DNA of 40,062 nucleotides from DASYTH01 sp035762905 (GTDB lineage: Bacteria > Actinomycetota > Actinomycetes > Mycobacteriales > Pseudonocardiaceae). A program made the translations under genes and the position numbers. Where the stretch lies: contig NZ_DASUCC010000125.1 of the NCBI RefSeq assembly GCF_035762905.1, positions 1 through 40,062 of the forward strand. Reading direction: 5' to 3'. This document shows, piece after piece, positions 31,775 to 40,014 of this stretch (position 1 is its first letter; each line of letters begins with the position of its first letter). The notes under the pieces were generated by a model. It did no database searches and had not been told where the DNA came from. It was given only the letters and a program-made list of their open reading frames with translations.

Positions 31775-32616
31775 AGTGAGCCGCGCAGCACGTCGTCCCC
31801 GCGCTCCACAGTGGACGCGGCGATGGTCAGCCGACCGTCATCCGCCCAGACCCGGGTGCGCAGCGTCTCGCCGGGGAACACCACCCCGGCGAACCGGCCG
31901 GAGAACGTGCCCACCCGGGTGACGTCGCCGCCGAACACGGTGTCGACCACGGCCTTGCATACCATCCCCCAGGTACACAGCCCGTGCAGGATCGGCCGCG
32001 GGAAGCCGGCCGTTGCGGCGAACGCCGGGTCGGCGTGCAGCGGGTTCCGGTCGCCGCACAGTCGGTAGATCAGTGCCTGCTGCGGCAGCGTCGGCGTGTC
32101 GACCAGGTGATCCGGCAACCGGTCCGGCAGTGTGGCCCGCTCCGACGGGCCGCGCGATCCCCCGAAGCCGCCCTCGCCCCGGGCGTAGATGCTCGACGTG
32201 GCCGTCCACAGCGGGACACCCGCCGAGTCGGTGACCACGGTCTCCTGCACGATCACCGCGGCCTTCTCCTTGTCCCACACGTCGGCGATCCGCGGGTTGG
32301 CGCTCGCCCGGCCGGACACCGGGATCGGCTGGTGCACCGTGATCTGCTGGCTGCCGTGCAGCACCTTGGCCAGATCGATCTCGATCCCCGGGAACCGGAC
32401 CGTGGGCGGCTCGAAGGTGCGCAGGCCCGGCGCCACCACGCCGAAGGTCGGCAGCACCCTGAGCCGGTCCTCGAGCGTGTACGCCAACTCGGCATCGGCG
32501 AGCGGATCGGCACCCGCGCCGAGCGCCAGGTGGTAGAGCAGCACATCCGACGCGGTCCAGGTGAACTCGGTCGCGGGCAGTTCGGCGCCGATGGCGACCA
32601 ACGGATCGATAGGCAT
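31768..32616 (-). CDS. chsH3: ChsH3-like enoyl-CoA hydratase (double MaoC)
   Basis: A 282-residue hydratase with two hot-dog repeats. The C-terminal repeat carries the hydratase-2 motif LCGDRNPLHADPAFA with Asp189 and His194. It matches the size and layout of mycobacterial Rv3538 (ChsH3, 286 residues), which hydrates the side-chain enoyl-CoA of 3-oxo-chol-4,22-dienoyl-type intermediates made by the FadE34 step. ATG 32616 follows GAGGGG and lies 8 bp after the kshB stop, so it is the last gene of the kstD operon. Confidence 0.88.
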   Translation of the reverse strand: MPIDPLVAIGAELPATEFTWTASDVLLYHLALGAGADPLADAELAYTLEDRLRVLPTFGVVAPGLRTFEPPTVRFPGIEIDLAKVLHGSQQITVHQPIPVSGRASANPRIADVWDKEKAAVIVQETVVTDSAGVPLWTATSSIYARGEGGFGGSRGPSERATLPDRLPDHLVDTPTLPQQALIYRLCGDRNPLHADPAFAATAGFPRPILHGLCTWGMVCKAVVDTVFGGDVTRVGTFSGRFAGVVFPGETLRTRVWADDGRLTIAASTVERGDDVLRGSLQ

Positions 32617-32624
32617 ACGGCCCC

Positions 32625-33638
32625 TCACTCGTAGCTGATCTCGATCCGATCCGTCACCGGAAGGGACTGGCACGCCAGAATAAGCCCTTCGTCCAGATCC
32701 TCCTGCTCCAGCACGTCGTTGTTCAGCATCTTCACCTCGCCGGACACCAGCCGGCAGGCACACGCGCCGCACGCGCCCTCCCGGCAGGAGAACGGCGCCG
32801 GGAGCCCGCTGTCCAGCAGCAGATCGAGAAGTCGGGTCCGGGCCGGCCACGGCAACCGGTGCCGCCCGCCGTCCAGCTCGACCTCCACTGTGGACGATCC
32901 ATCGCCCGGGTCGGGCTCCTCGGTCCGCTCGAACGGGTTGGCGCCAAGCGAGACGAACCGCTCGAGATGGATCCGGTCCCGCGGAACCTTCAACGCCGCC
33001 AGGGCGGTACGGGCCGCGCTCATGAACGGCTTCGGGCCGCAGAGCAGCACCTCGGACCCGGCGAACGGCGCGGCCAGCGCGCGCAGCGCCGCTGTCGTCG
33101 GCAGGCCCTGCACCGACTCCAGCCAGTGCACCACCACCAGCCGGCCGGGATGCGCCTCGGCCAGCGCGCGCAGCTCGTCGGCGAACACCACCGAGGACTC
33201 GTCCCGGTTGGCGTAGATGAGCACCAGCCGGCCGGAACCCACGAACAGCGCCGACTTCATGATCGACAGCACCGGCGTGATCCCACTCCCGGCGGCGCAG
33301 AACAGCAGATCGCCGTCGAGCGAGCGCGGGCAGAAGACGCCGGCCGGGGCGAGCGCCTCGATCGTGCTGCCCGCGGCGATGTGGTCGCACAACCAGTTCG
33401 AGGCGTAGCCGCCGCCGGTGCGCTTGACCAGCACCCGCATCCGGTCGTCGGTGTGCGGTGAGCTGCACAGCGAGTAGCACCGGGCCACCGAACCGTTGCG
33501 GTCGCTCGGGATGCGCAGGGTCAGGAACTGGCCGGGCCGGTAGGTGAACGGCACCGGCTCGAACACCAGCGACCGGGCGTCGTCGGTCTCGGTGATCACC
33601 TCGGCCACGGTGAGCCGGTACCGCCTCGGGTCAGCCAT
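32625..33638 (-). CDS. kshB: 3-ketosteroid 9alpha-hydroxylase reductase KshB
   Basis: Reductase component of the Rieske hydroxylase that adds the 9alpha-hydroxyl to open steroid ring B. It is 337 residues in three domains. The FAD-binding part has the motif ARCYSLCSSP. The NAD-binding part has LFCAAGSGITPVLSIMKSAL and LLCGPKPFMSAA. The C-terminal plant-type [2Fe-2S] domain has Cys285, Cys290, Cys293 and Cys323 (C-x4-C-x2-C-x29-C). The ATG follows GAGG, and the gene start overlaps the end of the upstream small gene by 8 bases. It passes electrons from NADH to KshA, encoded one gene upstream. Confidence 0.94.
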   Translation of the reverse strand: MADPRRYRLTVAEVITETDDARSLVFEPVPFTYRPGQFLTLRIPSDRNGSVARCYSLCSSPHTDDRMRVLVKRTGGGYASNWLCDHIAAGSTIEALAPAGVFCPRSLDGDLLFCAAGSGITPVLSIMKSALFVGSGRLVLIYANRDESSVVFADELRALAEAHPGRLVVVHWLESVQGLPTTAALRALAAPFAGSEVLLCGPKPFMSAARTALAALKVPRDRIHLERFVSLGANPFERTEEPDPGDGSSTVEVELDGGRHRLPWPARTRLLDLLLDSGLPAPFSCREGACGACACRLVSGEVKMLNNDVLEQEDLDEGLILACQSLPVTDRIEISYE

Positions 33639-33897
33639 CTCGCACCTCGATCAGGCCCTCGGCCACCGCGTGCTCGATGCTGGCGCGCAGCTTCGGGCAG
33701 CCCTCGATCCGGGCGCTCAGTTCGCCGGCCGCCACCCGCGCGGCGAACTCCGGGCAACTGGCCGCCGGATGCCCGGTCCACTGCACGCTGGTCTGCTCGG
33801 CGCTGGACTTGCGCACCAGCACCCGGGTCGGGCAGCCGTGGCAGTCCACCGGGACCAGCCCGGCGGTCAGGTACTCCCGCTGCTCCTGGGTGGTCAT
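33631..33897 (-). CDS. Small four-cysteine protein between kshA and kshB
   Basis: An 88-residue protein that I cannot assign to a family. It has four cysteines: Cys19 and Cys22 in the CHGC motif, Cys48, and Cys67. These could bind zinc or an Fe-S centre. The C-terminal half looks helical (AARVAAGELSARIEGCPKLRASIEHAVAEGLIEV). There is no signal peptide. Its ATG directly follows the kshA stop (TAGATG) and its end overlaps kshB by 8 bases, so its translation is locked between the two components of the 9alpha-hydroxylase. A role in assembly, electron transfer or stability of the hydroxylase is the natural hypothesis, unproven. Confidence 0.75.
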   Translation of the reverse strand: MTTQEQREYLTAGLVPVDCHGCPTRVLVRKSSAEQTSVQWTGHPAASCPEFAARVAAGELSARIEGCPKLRASIEHAVAEGLIEVRDG

Positions 33898-35001
33898 CTA
33901 ACCGCGACCGGCCAGGTTCTCCGCGACCTCCCGCTCCCACACCTGGTTGGCCCGGCTGGTGTCCACCTCGAACTCGAAGCGGTTGGTCATGTCCTCGGTC
34001 ACGTTCTCCACGTCCACGTAGAACTGCTCGTACCACCGGCGCAGCTGGTAGACCGGGCCGTCCTCCTCGCACAGCAACGGGTTGTCGATGCGGGTCTTGT
34101 TCCGCCAGATCTCCACGTCCTGCAGGAACCCGATGCCGAAGCTCTTGGCCAGCTTGCCGGCGATCTTGTCCGCCTTCTCCGTCGGCAGCCCGGGCAGCTT
34201 CTTCACGCTCACCCCCCACTGGAGCACGAACGCGTCCGCGGTCACCGGATAATGGCAGTTGATCAGCACGGTCTCGATCACGGTGCCGCCGAAGTCCTGC
34301 CACAGGTCGTTGATCATGTACGACGGGCCGTAGTAGGACGCCTCGGAGCGCAGCGTCATCCCGTCGATGGAGTAGCTCGACCCTATGTTCTTGTCCGGCC
34401 GGGCCCGGGAGGTCAGGTACTGGCTGGCGATGTGGCCGTCGAAGACGTTCTTGAAGAAGGTCGGGAAGGCGAAGTGGATGTAGTAGAAGTGCGCCATGTC
34501 GACCAGGTTGTCGATGATCTCCCGGCAGTTCGAGCCGTCGATCCGCACGGTGTCCCAGGTCCAGTCGCTCCATTCGGACGAGGAGGCGCCCTTGGTCTCC
34601 GGGATCACGACGTCCGGCGGCGGCGGGTTGCCCTGCGGGTCGTTCCAGACGAAAAGCTGGCCGTTGCGCTCGAGGGTGAGCCAGGACCGGGTCCGGGCGC
34701 GCAGTGGAATCCTTTTGGCGTAGGGAATCTCGATGCACTTGCCGGTGCCGGACCAGCGCCAGTCGTGGAACGGGCAGGCGATCGCGTCGCCCTTGACCGT
34801 GCCCTGGGACAGATCCCCGCCCATGTGCCGGCAGTAGGCGTCCAGCACGTGCAGCCGGTCACCGGTGGCGAACACGACCAGCTTGGTGCCGAACGCCTCG
34901 ATCGCATGCGGCTTGCCGTCCCGGAACGTGCTGGCCAGTCCGAGACAGTGCCAGCCCCGGGCGAACCGGGCCGGCGGCGTTCCGACGTCGATCATGCGCA
35001 T
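33898..35001 (-). CDS. kshA: 3-ketosteroid 9alpha-hydroxylase oxygenase KshA
   Basis: Rieske non-heme iron oxygenase, 367 residues, 9alpha-hydroxylating 3-ketosteroids such as 1,4-androstadiene-3,17-dione or its side-chain CoA forms. The Rieske cluster ligands are Cys57, His59, Cys76 and His79 (CRHMGGDLSQ, CPFHDW). The mononuclear iron site is formed by His171 and His176 in NLVDMAHFYYIH and by Asp295 in FLQDVEIW. NTPLL-like DNPLLCEEDGP near the C-terminus is also typical. ATG 35001 is preferred (GGGAG 7 bp upstream); a second ATG lies at 34995. Its start overlaps the end of kstD by 10 bases. KshB, its reductase, is encoded two genes downstream. Confidence 0.95.
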   Translation of the reverse strand: MRMIDVGTPPARFARGWHCLGLASTFRDGKPHAIEAFGTKLVVFATGDRLHVLDAYCRHMGGDLSQGTVKGDAIACPFHDWRWSGTGKCIEIPYAKRIPLRARTRSWLTLERNGQLFVWNDPQGNPPPPDVVIPETKGASSSEWSDWTWDTVRIDGSNCREIIDNLVDMAHFYYIHFAFPTFFKNVFDGHIASQYLTSRARPDKNIGSSYSIDGMTLRSEASYYGPSYMINDLWQDFGGTVIETVLINCHYPVTADAFVLQWGVSVKKLPGLPTEKADKIAGKLAKSFGIGFLQDVEIWRNKTRIDNPLLCEEDGPVYQLRRWYEQFYVDVENVTEDMTNRFEFEVDTSRANQVWEREVAENLAGRG

Positions 35002-36644
35002 GTGTCGTCTCCCAAGTCGAGCGCGGCCAGATAGCCGAAGACCAGGGCCGGGCCGAGCGTGGCGCCCGGGCCGGCATAGGTGTGGCCCATGACCGGAGCG
35101 CTGGCGTTGCCCGCCGCGTAGAGCCCTTCGATCACGCTGCCGTCCGGGCGCAGCACGCGGGCCCGGGCGTCGGTGCGCAGCCCGCCCTTGGTGCCCAGAT
35201 CGCCTGGCACGATCCGGATCGCGTAGAACGGCGGCCGGTCGATCCGGCCGAGACACGGGTTCGGCCGGTTGCGCGGATCCCCGTAGTAGTGGTCGTACCG
35301 GCTCTCGCCGCGGTGGAAGTCCTTGTCCAGCCCGGTGTCGGCGAAGGTGTTGAACCGGTCCACGGTGGCCCGCAACGACTCCGCCGGCATGCCGATGGCC
35401 GCGGCCAGGTCCTCGACGGTGCCCGCCCGGTGTACCGCGCCGTGCGCGTACCAGCGACGCGGAAACGGCTGGCGCGGGCCGAGCCCGGCGAACACGTACC
35501 GGTTGCGGTAGCGCTGGTCGGCGATCAGCCAGGCCGGGATGTTGGCCCCGTCGTACATGGCGTGCACCGCGTCCACGTAGGGCGCGGCCTCGTTGACGAA
35601 CCGGGCACCGGCCTGGTTGACCACCATGCAGCCGGGCAGGGTGCGCTCGGCCAGGCAGAAGTACGGCCCGTGCGGCAGTGGGACGGACGGCCCCCACCAG
35701 GCGTCGTCCATCACGCCGACAGCGGCGCCGAGCCGCAGCCCGGCCTCGATGCCGTCGCCGGTGTTGCCGGGGGCCCCGACCGTCCACTCGGTACCGATCG
35801 GCTCCGCCTGGTACTCCTTGCGCATCCGCTCGTTGTGCTCGAACCCGCCGGTGGTCAGCACCACGCCGCGCAATGCGCGCACCGGCAGGGGTTCGCCGTC
35901 CCGCAGCACCACGACCCCGGTCACCCGGCCCGCCTCGGTGTGCAGCGACACCAGGGGGGTGTCCAGCCAGACCGGGACCCCGGCACCGGTCAGCCCGGCG
36001 CGCAGGCCGGCGGCGAGCGCCTGGCCCATGGTCAGCAGCTCTCGCTTGCGCAGCAAGGAGATTGCCCGCCGGCCGGCCACCCGGGCGGTGCGCAGCATGC
36101 CGCGCGGATGCCGGGCCATCAGGTTCATCCACCGGTAGTCGGCCTGAGTGATGGCCATTCCGTTGGGGGCCTTGAGATACGGCGGAGCGAGGTGGGCCCG
36201 CTCGGTGCCGAGTACCCGGGCGTCCAGCGGACGGGCCTCGATCGAACGACCCATCGGCAGGCCGCCGGGCGCCTCCGGGTAGTAGTCCGGATAGCCGCGC
36301 ACCCAGCCGAACCGCAGCGGGGTGTTGGCCTGCAGAAAGGAGATCACGGCCGGGGCGTGGTCCAGGAACGCCCGGCGCAGTTCGTCCGGCACCTCGGGAC
36401 CGGTGATGTGCGCGAGGTAGGTGAGCGCCGACCGCGGGGTGTCCGGCACGCCGGCGGCGCGCAGCACATTGTTGTTCGGCGCCCACACACCGCCGCCGGA
36501 CCGGGCGGTGGAACCGCCGAACGTGCCGGCCTTCTCCACGACAAGCGCGCGCAGTCCGGCGCGGGCGGCGACCAGCGCCGCGGTCATGCCGGCCGCTCCG
36601 GCGCCGGCCACGACCACGTCGAACTCGGTTGCCGCACTGGTCAT
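34992..36644 (-). CDS. kstD: 3-ketosteroid delta1-dehydrogenase KstD
   Basis: FAD-dependent 3-ketosteroid delta1-dehydrogenase, 550 residues, introducing the C1-C2 double bond in ring A. Combined with 9alpha-hydroxylation this opens ring B. The N-terminal dinucleotide motif VVVAGAGAAGMTAALVAARAG has Gly14, Gly16 and Gly19. The C-terminal YAAGNASAPVMGHTYAGPG holds Tyr523 and Gly527, with the spacing of the active-site Tyr487/Gly491 pair of Rhodococcus KstD1. AGGGAGG precedes ATG 36644. It is the first gene of the operon kstD-kshA-small gene-kshB-chsH3 and lies just downstream of a KstR operator at 36665. Confidence 0.94.
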   Translation of the reverse strand: MTSAATEFDVVVAGAGAAGMTAALVAARAGLRALVVEKAGTFGGSTARSGGGVWAPNNNVLRAAGVPDTPRSALTYLAHITGPEVPDELRRAFLDHAPAVISFLQANTPLRFGWVRGYPDYYPEAPGGLPMGRSIEARPLDARVLGTERAHLAPPYLKAPNGMAITQADYRWMNLMARHPRGMLRTARVAGRRAISLLRKRELLTMGQALAAGLRAGLTGAGVPVWLDTPLVSLHTEAGRVTGVVVLRDGEPLPVRALRGVVLTTGGFEHNERMRKEYQAEPIGTEWTVGAPGNTGDGIEAGLRLGAAVGVMDDAWWGPSVPLPHGPYFCLAERTLPGCMVVNQAGARFVNEAAPYVDAVHAMYDGANIPAWLIADQRYRNRYVFAGLGPRQPFPRRWYAHGAVHRAGTVEDLAAAIGMPAESLRATVDRFNTFADTGLDKDFHRGESRYDHYYGDPRNRPNPCLGRIDRPPFYAIRIVPGDLGTKGGLRTDARARVLRPDGSVIEGLYAAGNASAPVMGHTYAGPGATLGPALVFGYLAALDLGDDTCA

Positions 36645-36664
36645 CGTGCCTCCCTGGGGGCAAT

Positions 36665-36682
36665 ACTAGAACAGGTTATAGT
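36665..36682. promoter_or_regulatory. KstR operator between kstD and the delta4-dehydrogenase-like gene
   Basis: ACTAGAACAGGTTATAGT contains the KstR consensus TNNAACNNGTTNNA at 36667-36680 and has one mismatch from a perfect palindrome. It occupies the middle of the 56-bp divergent gap, so one site should govern both transcripts. Confidence 0.85.
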
Positions 36683-36700
36683 TTTGTGCGAGGTGATGGC

Positions 36701-38260
36701 GTGGACGAGGGCTGGGACGACCGGGCCGACGTGGTGGTGGTCGGGTTCGGCGCGGCCGGGGCGTGCGCCGCGATCGAGGCGAGCGGCGATGTCCTGGTGC
36801 TCGACCGGTTCACCGGCGGCGGGGCGACCGCGGTCTCCGGCGGGGTGGTCTATGCCGGTGGCGGAACGGCGATCCAGCGCGCGGCCGGCGTGTGCGACAC
36901 GCCAGAGGCGATGTTCGACTATCTGCGCCAGGAGGTCGGCGACGCGGTGTCCGAGGCGACGCTGCGCCGGTTCTGCGCGGAGAGCCCGGCGATGATCGAC
37001 TGGCTCGGCCGGCAGGGCGTGCCGTTCCACCCGAGCCTGTGCCCGTACAAGACGTCCTATCCGAACAACGAGCACTACCTGTACCAGTCCGGCAGCGAGG
37101 GCGCGTGGCCGTTCCGGTCGCTCGCGGTCCCGGCGGCGCGCGGGCACCGGGCGTACGGGCGGGGCACGTCCGGTCGGGTACTCGCCGCCGCGCTGAACGC
37201 TGCCGCGGTGCGGTCCGGGGCCCGGGTGCTGCCGCAGACCGCGGTGCGCGACCTGGTCACCGACGCGTCCGGGCGGGTGGTCGGCGTGCAGTGCGTGTCG
37301 CTCGCCGCGGCGCCGGGCCGGGTGCGCCGGGCACACGCGCTGCTGTACCGGTATGCCACCAAACCCGGGCTGTACGCGCCGGCGCTGGCCAGGCGGCTCG
37401 GCCGGCGGATCGCGGCGCTCGAGCGGGCGCACGGCCGGCCGCTGCGGATCGCGGCGACCCGCGGGGTGATCCTCGCCGCCGGCGGGTTCGTGGCCGACCG
37501 GGCGATGATGCGCGAGCACGCCCCGGCGTTTCGCGGCGGGTTGCCGCTGGGCACGCTCGGCGACGACGGGTCCGGGATCCGGTTGGGAGTCGCGGCCGGC
37601 GGCGCCACCGCGCGGCTGGACACCGTGTCCGCGTGGCGGTTCCTCAACCCACCCAGTGCCCTGCTGAGCGGGATCCTGGTCAACCGGGCCGGGCAGCGGT
37701 TCGTCGACGAGTCCAGCTACGGGGCGGCGATCGGCGGGCGGATGATCACCGAGCACGGCGGCCGGGCCTGGCTGCTGATCGACGATGCGGTGCTGCGGTC
37801 GGCGCGCCGCCAACTGCGCACCGAGACGCTGTGGTTCCAGCGACTGCAGGCCCGCTACCTGCTCGGCGCCGGCCGGCTGCGCGGTTCCCTTCCCGCGGTC
37901 GCCGCGCGGGCCGGCATCGACCCGGCCGGGCTGCGGGCCACGCTCGACGCCTACAACGCCCCCGGCCCGGACCAGCTCGGCAAGCACCCGGACCTGGTCC
38001 GGCCGCTGGTAGAGGAGCCGTACTCGCTGATCGACTGTTCGTCCCGGCCGCGGGTCGCCTACCCCTGCCCGATGCTCACCCTCGGCGGTCTGGTCGTCTC
38101 CGAGGCCACCGGGGCGGTGCTCACCCCGGACGGCCTTCCGGTCGAGGGCCTGTACGCCGCCGGCCGCTCGGCCGTCGGGATCTGCTCCAACTCCTACGTC
38201 AGCGGCCTGTCCCTTGCCGACTGCGTCTTCGCAGGTCGCCGGGCTGGCGGAGCCGTGTGA
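36701..38260 (+). CDS. 3-ketosteroid delta4-(5alpha)-dehydrogenase-like flavoprotein
   Basis: A 519-residue flavoprotein of the KstD superfamily with the N-terminal motif VVVVGFGAAGACAAIEASG (Gly15, Gly17, Gly20). Near the C-terminus is SNSYVSGLSLADCVFAGRRAG. Its Tyr499-x-Ser501 matches the Tyr466-x-Ser468 pair described for Rhodococcus delta4-(5alpha)-KSTD, and Tyr340 (ESSYGAAIG) is a candidate for its Tyr319. This suggests dehydrogenation of 5alpha-3-ketosteroids to the delta4 form. GTG 36701 follows GAGG by 7 bp; a GTG at 36686 is also in frame. It diverges from kstD over a single KstR operator. Confidence 0.8.
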   Translation: MDEGWDDRADVVVVGFGAAGACAAIEASGDVLVLDRFTGGGATAVSGGVVYAGGGTAIQRAAGVCDTPEAMFDYLRQEVGDAVSEATLRRFCAESPAMIDWLGRQGVPFHPSLCPYKTSYPNNEHYLYQSGSEGAWPFRSLAVPAARGHRAYGRGTSGRVLAAALNAAAVRSGARVLPQTAVRDLVTDASGRVVGVQCVSLAAAPGRVRRAHALLYRYATKPGLYAPALARRLGRRIAALERAHGRPLRIAATRGVILAAGGFVADRAMMREHAPAFRGGLPLGTLGDDGSGIRLGVAAGGATARLDTVSAWRFLNPPSALLSGILVNRAGQRFVDESSYGAAIGGRMITEHGGRAWLLIDDAVLRSARRQLRTETLWFQRLQARYLLGAGRLRGSLPAVAARAGIDPAGLRATLDAYNAPGPDQLGKHPDLVRPLVEEPYSLIDCSSRPRVAYPCPMLTLGGLVVSEATGAVLTPDGLPVEGLYAAGRSAVGICSNSYVSGLSLADCVFAGRRAGGAV

Positions 38261-38345
38261 GGCATTTCGCTCAGCCCGGGGCCGGTGCCGTCGATATGTG
38301 ACGTAACTGGCTTGGACCTTGACGGGTGTGGCGGAAGGCATCGAC

Positions 38346-39956
38346 ATGGCTATGGAACGCGAGAACGGCGCGGCGCGCTGGTACAGCCTGCGACGGTGGG
38401 GGGTGCGTACCCGCGTGTTGGCGGCTATCGGACTGGTCGCCGTGGTGACCCTGGTGGTGGGCGGGGTCGGGCTGATGCGCATGTCCATGCTCAGCGACAA
38501 GGCGCAGGACGTGTACCACAACGGCACCGTTCCGCTGGACACGCTGCGGTCGCTGCAGGCCACCTGGTGGGAGCTGCAGGCGCACTCCGCGCGGGTGCGG
38601 ATCACGAACCTGGCGCCGGAGTTCATCAAGGCACAGGCCGCCGCCAGGGACGAGTCGGCCAAGTCGCTCGCCGCGCAGACCGAGGCCGCGGCCGGTCAGC
38701 CGTACGGCCCGCAGGCCCGGGCGGACTTCGAGAGCTACCGGGTGGCGTACACCAAGTACCTGGACGTCACCGGCCAGATCGACAAGGCGGCCACGGTCGC
38801 GGCCAAGAACGCGCTGGTTCCGCAGCTGCTCGGCGCCGAGGTCGAGGCGCAGGAGGCACTGAGCAAGGCCACCAGCGCGGAGGTCGGCTACGCCGAGCAG
38901 ACCGCGCGGGACGCCGAGGACGCTTACCGGTCCGCCCGGACGTTCACCCTGATCGTCGCCGGCGCCGGCCTGCTGATCGGGCTGCTGCTGGCGCTGCTCG
39001 TGGCGCGCAGCGTGATCCGGCCGCTGACCCGGATTCGTGAGGTGCTGGACCTGGCCGACGAGGGCGACCTGCGTGAGCGGGTCGAGGACAGCGGCCGCGA
39101 CGAGCTGGCCAGCGTGGCGACCTCGCTGGACCGGATGCTGGACTCGCTGACCGGCGTGCTCGGCCTGGTCGACCGTTCGGCGACCGGCCTGGCCGCCTCC
39201 TCGCTCCAGCTCAGCAGCACCGCGACGGCCATCGCCGAGAACACGCACGGCGCCTCCGGCCAGGCGCTGGTGATCTCCTCCGCCGCGGAGGAGGTCTCCA
39301 GCAGCGTGGAGACCGTGGCCACCGGTTCGGAGGAGATGGAGGCGGCGATCCGGGAGATCGCGGCGAACTCCAAGGACGCCGCCGACGTGGCGGCCACGGC
39401 GGTCACCACCGCCGAGGCGACCACGCGGACGGTGGAGAAGCTGGGCGAGTCGACGCAGGAGATCGCCTCCGTGGTCAAGATGATCACCGCGATCGCCGAG
39501 CAGACCAACCTGCTCGCCCTCAACGCCACCATCGAGGCGGCGCGGGCCGGCGAGGCCGGCAAGGGCTTTGCCGTGGTGGCCAGCGAGGTCAAGGAGCTGG
39601 CGCAGGAGACCGCTCGGGCCACCGAGGACATCTCCACCCGGGTCGGCACCATCCAGGCCGACACCTCCGAAGCGGTGCAGGCCATCGGTGAGATCAGCCA
39701 GGTCGTCGGCAAGATCAACGACATCCAGGCCAGCATCGCCGCTGCGGTCGAGCAGCAGACCATGACCACCAACGAGATGAACCGCAGCATGTCCGGCGCC
39801 GCCGACGGCTCCAAGGCCATCGCGGAGAACATCTCGGGCATGGTCGAAAACGCCCGCCAGACCGAGACCCGCCTGGAGGACGCCAAGAGTGCGGCCGCCG
39901 AGCTGGCCCGGATGAGCACCGACCTGCAACACGTTCTGAGCAACTTCAAGCTCTGA
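38346..39956 (+). CDS. Methyl-accepting chemotaxis-type receptor
   Basis: Membrane sensor of about 536 residues. Transmembrane helix 1 lies at about residues 24-45, then an extracytoplasmic helical domain of about 150 residues (four-helix-bundle type, LDTLRSLQATWWELQAHSARVR). Transmembrane helix 2 lies at about 199-221, a HAMP domain at about 222-275, and a long cytoplasmic signalling coil whose conserved tip is EQTNLLALNATIEAARAGEA followed by GKGFAVVASEVKELA (about 381-415). It would signal to CheW/CheA, but no che genes are in the window. ATG 38346 follows GGAAGG by 7 bp; TTG 38319 is in frame but has no Shine-Dalgarno sequence. The ligand is unknown, and there is no evident link to steroids. 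Confidence 0.92.
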   Translation: MAMERENGAARWYSLRRWGVRTRVLAAIGLVAVVTLVVGGVGLMRMSMLSDKAQDVYHNGTVPLDTLRSLQATWWELQAHSARVRITNLAPEFIKAQAAARDESAKSLAAQTEAAAGQPYGPQARADFESYRVAYTKYLDVTGQIDKAATVAAKNALVPQLLGAEVEAQEALSKATSAEVGYAEQTARDAEDAYRSARTFTLIVAGAGLLIGLLLALLVARSVIRPLTRIREVLDLADEGDLRERVEDSGRDELASVATSLDRMLDSLTGVLGLVDRSATGLAASSLQLSSTATAIAENTHGASGQALVISSAAEEVSSSVETVATGSEEMEAAIREIAANSKDAADVAATAVTTAEATTRTVEKLGESTQEIASVVKMITAIAEQTNLLALNATIEAARAGEAGKGFAVVASEVKELAQETARATEDISTRVGTIQADTSEAVQAIGEISQVVGKINDIQASIAAAVEQQTMTTNEMNRSMSGAADGSKAIAENISGMVENARQTETRLEDAKSAAAELARMSTDLQHVLSNFKL

Positions 39957-39966
39957 CCCACGCCTC

Positions 39967-40002
39967 GGCGGCGTGCCGTCCAACGACGTACGGCACGCCG
40001 CC
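39967..40002. terminator. Hairpin terminator after the receptor gene
   Basis: A perfect 13-bp stem (39967-39979 with 39990-40002) with a 10-base loop, beginning 10 bp after the stop codon. No T-run follows. Confidence 0.85.
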
Positions 40003-40014
40003 CAACCTCGGCGA

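Noticed and set aside
35082..36995. 637-codon plus-strand open frame opposite kstD
   Set aside because: It is a shadow of kstD, as its translation is His/Arg/Val/Gly-rich without any domain.
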